Positions 56,839-64,000 of a stretch of 64,000 bases of DNA are shown one piece after another. The notes beneath the pieces were generated by a model. The model made no database searches. It saw only the letters and a program-made list of their open reading frames with translations, and was not told the DNA's origin. Positions within the stretch are counted from its first letter, which is position 1. Every line of letters starts with the position of its first letter. This DNA comes from Hyphomonas sp. Its GTDB lineage: Bacteria; Pseudomonadota; Alphaproteobacteria; Caulobacterales; Hyphomonadaceae. Location: the NCBI GenBank assembly GCA_017792365.1, contig CP051229.1:1240001-1304000 (forward strand). The letters run 5' to 3'. A program made the translations under genes and the position numbers.

Positions 56839-58606
56839 AACCGCAGCCAGTCTCGTCTCGACCACCAATCCCGGCCTTGTCCTCATGGCGGCCGGAATCA
56901 TCATGGTCTTCATGCGCGGCTTCGCGCCCCGCGCCGCCGTACTCGTCGGCGGCCCGGTCCTCGCGCTCGCAACCCTGCTTTCATCAGGCGCATGGGGCGT
57001 CGATCTCGCAACATTCGACGCCTTCGGCCTCACGCTGTCGCTCTACCGGATCGACAGCCTCTCCTTCATCTTCGGCCTCGCCTTCATCATCGCCGCCGCC
57101 ATCGGCGGGATCTACTCGCTCCACCGCGAGGACGGCGTGCAGGATGGCACCGGCATGCTCTACGCAGGCGCCGCTATCGCCGCGATCTTCGCCGGCGACC
57201 TCATCACGCTTTTCATCTTCTGGGAGCTCACGGCGATCACCTCGGTCGTCCTGATCTGGGCCCGCCGCACGCCGCGGGCTTACGCAGCCGGCCTGCGCTA
57301 CCTCATCATCCAGATGACGTCCGGCCTGCTCCTCATCGCCGGCGCGGCGCTCTACCACAACGCCACGGGGCTCATCGTCTTCTCCGAAATGGGCGCGGTC
57401 GGCGAACTGCCGGTCGTCTCCGCCATCGACATCGCCGAGCCCGGCGCATGGCTGATGCTCATCGCCTTTGGCGTCAAGGCGGCGTTCCCGCTCGCCCATT
57501 CCTGGCTGCAGGACGCCTACCCGAACTCAACCGAAACCGGCACCGTGATCCTCTCCGCCTTCACCACAAAGCTCGCGATCTACGCCCTCGCGCGCGGCTT
57601 CGCAGGCCTCGACCTTCTCATCTGGGTCGGCGCGATCATGGCGGTCTTCCCGGTCTTCTTCGCACTGCTTGGAAACGACCTGCGCCGCGTCCTGTCCTAT
57701 GCGCTGATCAGCCAGATGGGCATCATGGTCTGCGCCGTCGGCGTCGGCGGCGAGCTTGGCGTCAACGGCGCCGCCGCCCACGCCTTCGCCTCCACCATCT
57801 ACATGGCGCTACTCTTCATGAGCATGGGCGCCGTCATGCTCCGCACCGGCACGACCAAGGCGTCAGAGATCGGCGGCCTCCACCGCACGATGCCCTATAC
57901 GACCCTGTTCGCGATCATCGGCGGCGCCACCATCGCCTCCGTGCCGCTCACATCGGGCTTCGCCGCCAAGTCGCTCACCATGTCCGCCGTCGGCTATGAT
58001 GGTCAGATGTGGGTCTGGCTCGCGCTGCTCTTCGCCGCCGCCGCCGCCGTCGCCCACACCACCATCAAGGTCCCGCTCAGCGCCTTCTTCGGCGAAGACC
58101 GCGGCAGGCGTCCTGAAGAAGCGCCCTTCAACATGCTGCTCGCCATGGGCATCGCCGCCGTCTTCTGCATCGGCATCGGCGTCACACCGCGCTGGCTCTA
58201 CGAACTCCTGCCATACCGCGACACGGCGCTCGATTATCTCAACCACGATCTCTGGACGCCGACCCATCTCGTCACCCAGTTCCAGCTCCTGGTCTTCGGC
58301 GCGCTCGCCTTCGTCCTCCTGCGGCGCTACGCGCTCTATCCGGAGACCACGCCGGGCATGCTCATCGATTCAGAATGGGCCTGGCGCCGCGCTGCGCCCT
58401 CCATCGCCGGCGCCCTTGGCGCCGCGCTCATGTCCTTCGAGCGCGCCTTCGCCCGCACCGCCCGCCAGGTCGGCGGCAGGATCAAGGAACACCTCGTCCA
58501 GACCTTCGCCCCGGCGCGCGGCGTCTCACGGCGCGTACCGCTCTCCTCAACGGCGATATGGAGCGCGTTTCTACTGGCGGCTGTACTGCTGATCGCCCTG
58601 ATCTAA
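56831..58606 (+). CDS. Mrp-type antiporter subunit D-like, third copy
   Basis: A 591-residue NuoL/M/N-family subunit. Conserved residues: Glu in ITLFIFWELTAITSVVLIWA, Lys in MLIAFGVKAAFPLAHSWLQD, and the downstream His/Lys region (NGAAAHAFASTIYMALLFMS). It is longer than the other two copies, with about 80 extra C-terminal residues including an amphipathic stretch (AGALGAALMSFERAFARTAR) and a final membrane helix (AIWSAFLLAAVLLIALI), as in the lateral-helix type NuoL/MrpA ends. It is the last gene of the operon. Confidence 0.9.
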   Translation: MLETAASLVSTTNPGLVLMAAGIIMVFMRGFAPRAAVLVGGPVLALATLLSSGAWGVDLATFDAFGLTLSLYRIDSLSFIFGLAFIIAAAIGGIYSLHREDGVQDGTGMLYAGAAIAAIFAGDLITLFIFWELTAITSVVLIWARRTPRAYAAGLRYLIIQMTSGLLLIAGAALYHNATGLIVFSEMGAVGELPVVSAIDIAEPGAWLMLIAFGVKAAFPLAHSWLQDAYPNSTETGTVILSAFTTKLAIYALARGFAGLDLLIWVGAIMAVFPVFFALLGNDLRRVLSYALISQMGIMVCAVGVGGELGVNGAAAHAFASTIYMALLFMSMGAVMLRTGTTKASEIGGLHRTMPYTTLFAIIGGATIASVPLTSGFAAKSLTMSAVGYDGQMWVWLALLFAAAAAVAHTTIKVPLSAFFGEDRGRRPEEAPFNMLLAMGIAAVFCIGIGVTPRWLYELLPYRDTALDYLNHDLWTPTHLVTQFQLLVFGALAFVLLRRYALYPETTPGMLIDSEWAWRRAAPSIAGALGAALMSFERAFARTARQVGGRIKEHLVQTFAPARGVSRRVPLSSTAIWSAFLLAAVLLIALI

Positions 58607-58611
58607 CCGAA

Positions 58612-58668
58612 TGTAACTTCAGTTACACCAAGAACTCGCGCGACAGTATACTTGCTATTTACACTGTC
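58612..58668. promoter_or_regulatory. Two dyads in the MucR promoter region
   Basis: TGTAAC-TTCA-GTTACA (58612-58627) is a perfect 6-bp dyad, and GACAGT (58642-58647) with ACTGTC (58663-58668) is a second, wider one. Both lie in the AT-richer 130 bases before the MucR start. The TTGCTATTTACACTG stretch between them is rich in T-A steps, of the kind MucR/Ros proteins bind, so autoregulation is plausible. Confidence 0.5.
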
Positions 58669-58740
58669 AAAGCTTTGGCGCAATATCGGGAAAGTACAGA
58701 TTCGTCAGTCCTTTCCCGTTATTGGAATACAGCGCGCTTC

Positions 58741-59151
58741 ATGGAGAACGATAGTTCAACGCCGTCACCGCTACTGGGCATGGTCGCGGAGATCGTCTCG
58801 GCCTACGTGGCCAACAATCCGGTTCAGGCCGCCGATCTCCCCAAGCTGATCGAGAGCGTCCACACGGCGCTGACTGACGTCGACCAGCACGGCGCGCCAA
58901 CCGACCGCTCTGGGCTCAAGCCGGCTGTCCCCGTGAAGAAGTCCGTCACCGACGATCACATCGTCTGCCTCGAGGACGGCAAGAAGTTCAAATCCCTCAA
59001 GCGCCACCTTCGCACGCGCTACGACATGTCGCCGGATGAATACCGCGACAAGTGGGGCCTGCCGCGCGACTATCCGATGGTCGCCCCCAACTACGCCAAG
59101 CAGCGCTCGCAGCTGGCCCGCAAGATGGGCCTCGGCCAGACCAAGAAGTAG
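58741..59151 (+). CDS. MucR/Ros family zinc-finger transcription regulator
   Basis: A 136-residue alphaproteobacterial regulator. The N-terminal oligomerisation part (LLGMVAEIVSAYVANNPVQA then DLPKLIESVHTALTD) precedes the DNA-binding domain (HIVCLEDGKKFKSLKRHLRT, PDEYRDKWGLPRDYPMVAPN, QRSQLARKMGLG). The usual first zinc-ligand Cys pair is reduced: only one Cys is present (VCLED), as in Mesorhizobium/Caulobacter-type variants that bind without zinc. MucR controls exopolysaccharide, motility or cell-cycle genes. The longer upstream frame is a shadow of the antiporter gene. Confidence 0.93.
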   Translation: MENDSSTPSPLLGMVAEIVSAYVANNPVQAADLPKLIESVHTALTDVDQHGAPTDRSGLKPAVPVKKSVTDDHIVCLEDGKKFKSLKRHLRTRYDMSPDEYRDKWGLPRDYPMVAPNYAKQRSQLARKMGLGQTKK

Positions 59152-59510
59152 CGCCGGCCGACTCGCGTCCCCACAAGCAGCCGCCCGCCAACCGCGCCCG
59201 CGCGCGCCCGCCCACGCACGCCAATCGCGTCGCATCGCCTGCAAACGTCTGTGACAAACACGCAACAAGTCATCAGGGTAAAGAAATCCTTTCCACGGAC
59301 TCTTGTCATCCCGGGCGAACCTCCTCAGGATTCAACTGCTGGGACGTATTGAGTCCCAGGGTGTGAATCCCGGTCGCCGGGGTTCGATGACACGACGAAA
59401 ATCAGTCGTTCGAGTGGACTGCCGCTAGGCCGGGGCTGGCCTGTGCGAAACAGGAATGCTGTGCGTGTTTGCGGCCTGCCGCGGCACGCAAACAGGGGCG
59501 GAGTATAGTC
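59152..59510. other. Intergenic region with two consecutive hairpins
   Basis: This 359-base gap has no gene. At 59339-59359, CTGGGAC and GTCCCAG make a perfect 7-bp stem with a seven-base loop. It is followed at 59366-59384 by AATCCCGG-TCG-CCGGGGTT (eight pairs, one wobble). Together they could be a terminator for mucR or a small RNA end. TGTCATCCCGGGCGAACC at 59305-59322 resembles the start of family B repeats. Confidence 0.4.
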
Positions 59511-60050
59511 ATGGACACGATGCGCGGACGCATGCGCGAAACCGGACCCGCCACGACGCGGTTCCAGCTCAGCGGCCAGGCGCGGGTCTACAACGCGTGG
59601 ACCGATTGCTGCGCCGGCCGCGCCTTCATCGACCGGGCCGAGCTCAACATGGCGCGCATCGCGCCCGAGATGGCGCACGTCTCGGTCCTGTCCCGCAACG
59701 AGGAGGAGGGCTTCCGATTCCGCCTGGCCGGCAGCGGCCTGCGCCAGGTGTTCGCATGCGACGCCCGCGGCCGCCGCCTCAACGAGGTCAAGCTCTGCAT
59801 CGGCGACGAGGCATGGGCCGACGCCTCCAACCAGGCGCTTGATCACCTCATGGCCGTGGAAGGCCGCACCATCACCTCCGACGGCCGCATCCACTACTGG
59901 CTGCGCCTGCCCATGTCCTCCTCCGGCAAGCGCGCCGACATGGTCCTCTGCCACGACCGCTACCTGCCGCTCGGCGCGGAGGATGATCCCGAAGCCGCCG
60001 CCCGCGCCCTCGACCAGGCGCTCCGTCTCGACGCCAGCGTCGCCGCCTGA
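59511..60050 (+). CDS. PAS domain protein (PAS_5 family)
   Basis: A 179-residue protein of the alphaproteobacterial PAS_5 group: VYNAWTDCCAGRAFIDRAEL, HVSVLSRNEEEGFRFRLAGS, GLRQVFACDARGRRL, and a C-terminal IHYWLRLPMSSSGKRADMVL. These single-domain proteins are thought to be signalling or sensor proteins, usually without a known partner. GGCGGAG lies 9-15 bases before the ATG. It is downstream of MucR but separated by a hairpin region, so it is probably transcribed on its own. Confidence 0.85.
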   Translation: MDTMRGRMRETGPATTRFQLSGQARVYNAWTDCCAGRAFIDRAELNMARIAPEMAHVSVLSRNEEEGFRFRLAGSGLRQVFACDARGRRLNEVKLCIGDEAWADASNQALDHLMAVEGRTITSDGRIHYWLRLPMSSSGKRADMVLCHDRYLPLGAEDDPEAAARALDQALRLDASVAA

Positions 60051-60283
60051 ACCCAAAAGCTTGCCGCCGTAGCGATAACTGAAACGTCACGCGTTAACTG
60101 ACGTGCATCAGTCGACATTGTCGCATTTCGGGCGCATGGTCGGATTCTGAGAGGCGCGCGATACTGCGCGCCGGATCGCCGTTTACGGCGATACGATTGA
60201 CACACTGACTTCGCCCAGAACGCAAAACAGAGACGTTCATTCGGATCCAGAACAAGGTCGATCGCCCAGCAATGGAGGGCGAG

Positions 60284-60559
60284 ATGTCCAGAAAGAGGAG
60301 CCGGTTCCCGGGCATTCCGGAAATAGGACCAGACCACACAGGCGCAGGCGTCACACGCGCCCGCGGCTTTGAATGTCACGAATGCGGCGTGTGGTTCGGC
60401 GTTTTCCAGAACGTCACCGATATCAATGCAGGACCAAACGCCATCAACGGCAATCCGTCGTTCTCGGTGGAATGTCCGTCCTGCAAGCATTCGGACGAAT
60501 ACAGCACAACCGAACTTATGCCGTTCAGTCAGTCGGCCCCGCCGATCGGACGAGCCTGA
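60284..60559 (+). CDS. Small zinc-ribbon-like protein
   Basis: A 91-residue protein with two CxxC pairs, ECHECG near residue 33 and ECPSCKH near residue 65, which could form one zinc ribbon. The N-terminus is basic (MSRKRSRFPGIPEIGP). The ATG at 60284 has GGAGGG four bases away, so it is chosen over 60272. No family is recognised. Its 3' end overlaps the convergent gene at 60529-60825 by 31 bases. Confidence 0.6.
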   Translation: MSRKRSRFPGIPEIGPDHTGAGVTRARGFECHECGVWFGVFQNVTDINAGPNAINGNPSFSVECPSCKHSDEYSTTELMPFSQSAPPIGRA

Positions 60560-60825
60560 CCACCCACGACGCCGTCAGCATCAGCGTCCGCTCCCACGGC
60601 GCAACCGCCTGACCCCGGCCAGTGAACGAAGTGCGCGCGCGACGTCCCGTCCGCGCGCGCTTTGTGCACGCTCAGCCGCTGGTGACACACCGGACAACGA
60701 ATGATCAGCCGCCGCGCCACCTCCAGCGCATCCGCAATCGAAATCCGCCGCCACCCCTCCCGACCCTGTATCTCCGCCTCAACCAGCATCCCAAGCTCCC
60801 TCGACGCGCCGCAAGCTTCTGACAT
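60529..60825 (-). CDS. Small Cys/His-rich hypothetical protein
   Basis: A 98-residue protein with the motif CPVCHQRLSVHKARADGTSR followed by AHFVHWPGSGGC: a CxxC pair, three His and a final Cys that could bind zinc. The CPVC-x-H-x-AHF-x-H-x-GC pattern resembles small competence/HNH-adjacent zinc proteins, but no family name is claimed. It is convergent with the zinc-ribbon gene above. Confidence 0.55.
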   Translation of the reverse strand: MSEACGASRELGMLVEAEIQGREGWRRISIADALEVARRLIIRCPVCHQRLSVHKARADGTSRAHFVHWPGSGGCAVGADADADGVVGGQARPIGGAD

Positions 60826-60887
60826 GGTCCCCGATCAGATCCGCCCAGTCGCAGATCAGGAACCGATCCGGATCGCGAACGGCGCAA

Positions 60888-61640
60888 TCATCGCGGGATT
60901 GCGGACATTCCATCGGGCTTGCTCAGAGTCTCGCCAAGCAGCTCTAACGAATGGATCTTGCCAGAACCGATTGCAGAGCTGTCATAAACCTGGAATTCGG
61001 TGCCGACAGCGGGAAAGAAGGTGATGATGAGCCTGCTCGTTTCGACAGACGGCGGCGGCAGCCAAACATCAATTTCGAACCGACTTTCATCTGCGCCGCT
61101 TTCCTGGCGCAGTCCTTCGATCCTCACTGCCTCGCCGCGTACACCCTTTTCACCGCTCGTCGTGAACGAGACATCGTACTGAGCAATGTTGGCGGAGTCC
61201 GATCCCAGATAGTCCACTCTGAGCATTGGCACCGCTTCGCCCGACACTGAAATTACGGCTTCGAGTCGGAGATTGTCGAAGCTGTCGCCAGCAAAGCCGG
61301 CCAAGCCGTATTCGCACCACACAGTCACGTAATCGGTGTCGGTCTCATCGGCGACGCTGAGTGATCCATCCAGCACAGGTGCGCCACGGCATGCCTCGTT
61401 GTCGAGATCGCCGACGAGTTGGGACGTAATGCTCGGTTCGAACAGCGAAGGGTCGATATCGCCGATGGAAAGTCCGTTCCCGCCCGCTAGCCCCCGCGCC
61501 GCCTCCAGCTCGCTGGCGGCGTTTTCCCCGCCGCCCGTGGACTCGATCGCTGACCTATCAGGTTCGCTGCAAGCGATGAGACCGAAAGCTGCGAACGCCG
61601 CTCCCGAGCAATGCGCCAGTTTGTGCAATTCGCTCTCCAT
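60888..61640 (-). CDS. Lipoprotein of unknown function
   Basis: A 250-residue predicted lipoprotein with lipobox LIAC near residue 24. The first 60 mature residues are Gly/Ala/Ser/Glu-rich. The rest is beta-strand rich (DYVTVWCEYGLAGFAGD, LEAVISVSGEAVPMLRVDYL, SRFEIDVWLPPPSVETSRLI), compatible with a sandwich domain. Two Cys in the middle part may pair. No family is recognised. GC content and codon bias are lower than in the rest of the window, as for the next gene, suggesting both came together by transfer. Confidence 0.7.
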   Translation of the reverse strand: MESELHKLAHCSGAAFAAFGLIACSEPDRSAIESTGGGENAASELEAARGLAGGNGLSIGDIDPSLFEPSITSQLVGDLDNEACRGAPVLDGSLSVADETDTDYVTVWCEYGLAGFAGDSFDNLRLEAVISVSGEAVPMLRVDYLGSDSANIAQYDVSFTTSGEKGVRGEAVRIEGLRQESGADESRFEIDVWLPPPSVETSRLIITFFPAVGTEFQVYDSSAIGSGKIHSLELLGETLSKPDGMSAIPR

Positions 61641-61797
61641 GACTGACGGCTCTTAGAGCCCCTATGATCACGCCTGTCCACCGCTTCTCACGCAGCCCGG
61701 CGCTTGCAGCACACCCATCATCATGTATGGGGTTTCCGAATGTACCAGCTATCTCGTTCGGCGAGGGCACGATAATCAGTAATTGGAGGGGGGCGCT

Positions 61798-63699
61798 TTG
61801 GACGCGATCGATAGACCAGATTCTGCCCCACGTGGAACTCCTGCGATAGGCGGAGGGCTCGATCGGGCCGGACGCTTGCTGCGATATCTCGCAGGGCTGG
61901 ACGAGAACTACGCTGACGCTCGCCCGGCATGGTTATCTGTCGGGATTGTCAGGATCGCGATTTTCTGCGCCCTGATGTTGTGCCTTCATGCGTGTCTATC
62001 GCTCCCCGGCACATATACCGCTTTTGATGAGTGGTATCTGGTTCGGGCGACAGGCAGTTACACCCCATTCAGTCTCCTCCGCCTGTTCGGAGAGACGATG
62101 CCGCCACTAGTATTCTGGCAGGTGCTGATCTGGGTGGGGTACATCTCAACGGCATGCGCGATCATCGGCTTCATCACACGCCCAATGATGATCATCAGCG
62201 TGATCTCAGTGTTGTTTTTCGTACTACTGAAGATCTCGGAATCCTATTTCTGGAGCCACACGTGGAATGTACTCTTCTACGCCGCCATCCCGTTCGCATT
62301 CTGCGCCGCTGGCAGTGGACTGTCGGTCGATCGGCTGCTCGTCAGGCGGTTCTCCGGCTACTGGTTTGGCCAAAGAAATGAGCCTGTGCTTTGGGGAATT
62401 CTTGGCGCTCAGGCTGGCGTTGCGCTCTTCGTATTCGGCGCCTTTTACGCGAAGATCTTCCACGGCTTTGAACTCGCCGGGCCGCTAGGGCCCATTCACT
62501 ACACCTTCTCTGACAACATGCGGAACGTCCTCGGGGTTTTCTGGTTGGGCGTGCCGGAGAACGTGGCGCCGCCTTGGATCGTGTGGGCTTGGTCGACACC
62601 CTTCGTCTGGAAGCTGCTCATGCTTGGGCACCTCGTGATGCAGGCGGCGCCAGCGGCATCCTTCTTCTCGCTGCACAAGCCCGTCTGGAGGCTGCTGGAA
62701 GGTCTCATATTCTTTGCCGGCATCATCGCCCTGGGCGTTGTCGCCAACGGCTGGAACAATCCCTGGATGCTCCTGATCGCCTGTTTCATTGACTGGGATT
62801 ACTTCCTGGGCCGCCGGGAAACAGCAGATCGCCCGACATACTCACGGCTGGGTGTGACCGGTGTGGCGACGGTACTGGGCGCTTTCTTCGCGCCATTTAT
62901 TGTCGGCGTGGCGACCCAGACGGCGAATTCCTGGGGGATGTACCCCTACTCGAACCTCGAATTCTATGCGGGAATGTATGTTCGCGCGCCGTACGACGAA
63001 CACCTGCCGTATGCGGACTATGACATCGGTGAAGTGACCGTCCACCCCGGTCCGGGATTCGATCCGACAATTGAAGAGGTCAACCAGCATTGCAACGCTA
63101 CCGGAAAGGGGTGGACAGAGCTGCGAAGGGTGAATTGGTACCAGTGCTTCCGGATGGAGGATGGGCAGATGCAATTCCCCTATTGGGGCAACGACCTTCA
63201 TGGGATCGGTCGCGAGCAAAATCTCGATCGGCTCGAGGGAAGCTTGAGGTACTGGTCTGAGGTGCCCGATTTAAGCGGCATGCCTCCTGGCACGCGGTAC
63301 ATCGCATGGCGGAAGACCGCAGGCTTCCCCCCCTATCCTGAGCCTATGGCCAAGACCACGCTGCACGCCGGCGTGCGCGGGATATACGATCCGGACACTG
63401 ACGATTTCGCCGGACTTTCCTCGACCATGGATCGGGATGCGCGATTGATCACTATCGCCGATATTCGCGGAGAAACTTCATCGCCCTCTGAACGGTTGGT
63501 GTTCGCGCGCTTCAATACCCACCTGAATCGCGATCCTTTACCCCGCATCCTGGTGCCAGGGGAGTGGATCGACGACTCGACTTTCGAGATTTCCGAGGCG
63601 TTCATGCAGGAACACCGCGGAAAGCTGTTCAACAGCTTCATCACGACCGAAACCATCTTCGGCGTGGTCGACTTCGACGGACCAATCGAATGGTGGTGA
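61798..63699 (+). CDS. HTTM-domain membrane protein (vitamin K-dependent gamma-carboxylase-like)
   Basis: A 633-residue protein with eight or more membrane helices in the first 370 residues (VGIVRIAIFCALMLCLHACL, WQVLIWVGYISTACAIIGFI, IISVISVLFFVLLKISESYF, LWGILGAQAGVALFVFGAFY, LLEGLIFFAGIIALGVVANG), then a soluble part of about 250 residues. The Ser/Trp/His-rich loop after the third helix and the ISESYFWSHTW stretch recall bacterial HTTM proteins. The start is taken as TTG 61798, eight bases after GGAGGG. Its stop overlaps the next gene, a DCC thioredoxin-like protein, by ten bases; HTTM and DCC genes are frequent neighbours. The biochemical role is unknown. Confidence 0.65.
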   Translation: MDAIDRPDSAPRGTPAIGGGLDRAGRLLRYLAGLDENYADARPAWLSVGIVRIAIFCALMLCLHACLSLPGTYTAFDEWYLVRATGSYTPFSLLRLFGETMPPLVFWQVLIWVGYISTACAIIGFITRPMMIISVISVLFFVLLKISESYFWSHTWNVLFYAAIPFAFCAAGSGLSVDRLLVRRFSGYWFGQRNEPVLWGILGAQAGVALFVFGAFYAKIFHGFELAGPLGPIHYTFSDNMRNVLGVFWLGVPENVAPPWIVWAWSTPFVWKLLMLGHLVMQAAPAASFFSLHKPVWRLLEGLIFFAGIIALGVVANGWNNPWMLLIACFIDWDYFLGRRETADRPTYSRLGVTGVATVLGAFFAPFIVGVATQTANSWGMYPYSNLEFYAGMYVRAPYDEHLPYADYDIGEVTVHPGPGFDPTIEEVNQHCNATGKGWTELRRVNWYQCFRMEDGQMQFPYWGNDLHGIGREQNLDRLEGSLRYWSEVPDLSGMPPGTRYIAWRKTAGFPPYPEPMAKTTLHAGVRGIYDPDTDDFAGLSSTMDRDARLITIADIRGETSSPSERLVFARFNTHLNRDPLPRILVPGEWIDDSTFEISEAFMQEHRGKLFNSFITTETIFGVVDFDGPIEWW

Positions 63700-64000
63700 A
63701 TGAAGACCTCCTGCCGGCCAACGCATTCGGAAGGCCAGGCGGAGACGTGGTCATCGTCTACGATGGCGAGTGTCCTTTCTGCACGAACTTCGTCACCTAC
63801 CAGCGCCTGAAGGAAAACGTCGGCGTTGTTCGCAACGTCAACGCGCGCGACTACATGGCGGACGTCGCAGCTGCTCGTGAGGCTGGACTGGATATCGACG
63901 AAGGGATGCTGGTCTTCTGGCGCGGACAGATCTTCGAAGGCGGCGACGCCATCAATATTCTTGCCTTGCTTGGCTCCCGGCGAGGTTGGCGACCCGCACT
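63690..64000 (+). CDS. DCC family (DUF393) thiol-disulfide oxidoreductase-like protein, partial
   Basis: The first 103 residues of a gene cut by the window end. The family motif DxxCxxC is seen as VVIVYDGECPFCTNFVTYQR, followed by NVNARDYMADVAAAREAGLD and EGMLVFWRGQIFEGGDAINI. DCC proteins have a thioredoxin-like fold and are probably redox proteins. The ATG at 63690 overlaps the HTTM gene's stop, so the two are translationally coupled. Confidence 0.88.
   Translation, partial: MVVNEDLLPANAFGRPGGDVVIVYDGECPFCTNFVTYQRLKENVGVVRNVNARDYMADVAAAREAGLDIDEGMLVFWRGQIFEGGDAINILALLGSRRGWRPA

Noticed and set aside
59339..59395. Possible tRNA-like sequence (GGTTCGA near a stem)
   Set aside because: No acceptor stem, anticodon arm or CCA-adjacent pairing could be built around it; it is better read as two hairpins.

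Overview
This is a GC-rich alphaproteobacterial chromosome segment. A MucR-type regulator, a PAS_5 protein, DUF1491 and DUF2336 proteins, a gene-transfer-agent type terminase, an egtB-egtD pair and compact overlapping operons point to the Hyphomonadaceae/Caulobacterales side of the class. That placement is inferred from gene content only. No rRNA, tRNA, CRISPR array or intact insertion sequence was seen.

Layout. 0-2 kb: a dispersed palindromic repeat, a broken persulfide-dioxygenase/rhodanese gene and two small proteins. 2-7 kb: a response regulator/histidine kinase pair, an orphan GTA-type terminase (large and putative small subunit) and a single-domain response regulator. 7-16 kb: a repeat-containing lipoprotein with poly-Gly/poly-Pro tail, a class A penicillin-binding protein, a flavin reductase-like protein, the ergothioneine genes egtB and egtD, a Uup-type ABC-F ATPase and a DUF2336 protein. 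16-24 kb: an S9 peptidase, an MscS channel, a LytTR regulator divergent from an acyltransferase, and an M3 peptidase lipoprotein. 24-30 kb: a large autotransporter with a repeat-built N-terminus. 30-32 kb: an ArsR regulator with a clear dyad operator followed by three SRPBCC proteins. 32-39 kb: MAPEG, three glutathione transferase-like proteins (one with a lipoprotein signal), an SDR protein, secreted proteins and OmpW. 39-48 kb: release factor 3, small unknowns, a membrane TIR protein with helical and MORN repeats, and an orphan histidine kinase. 48-50.5 kb: a broken secreted protein, SufE and a divergent SRAP protein. 50.6-58.6 kb: an eight-gene Mrp-type cation/proton antiporter operon. 58.7-64 kb: MucR, a PAS protein, two zinc-ribbon-like small proteins, a lipoprotein, and an HTTM-domain membrane protein overlapping a DCC thioredoxin-like gene cut by the window end.

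At least nine genes are interrupted by one- or two-base indels while the downstream frame stays fully coherent. Several are a lost base in a short homopolymer. This pattern fits uncorrected long-read assembly errors better than true gene decay, so the frameshifted genes are described here as reconstructed proteins.

The most unusual items are the TIR-transmembrane-repeat-MORN protein and its repeat kinship with the lipoprotein at 6.9 kb, the split-off GTA terminase, the Mrp operon with an Mbh-like subunit fusion and three proton-channel subunits, the glutathione transferase carrying a lipoprotein signal, the SRAP protein lacking most of its expected active-site residues, and the tandem-repeat extension in front of the autotransporter signal peptide.
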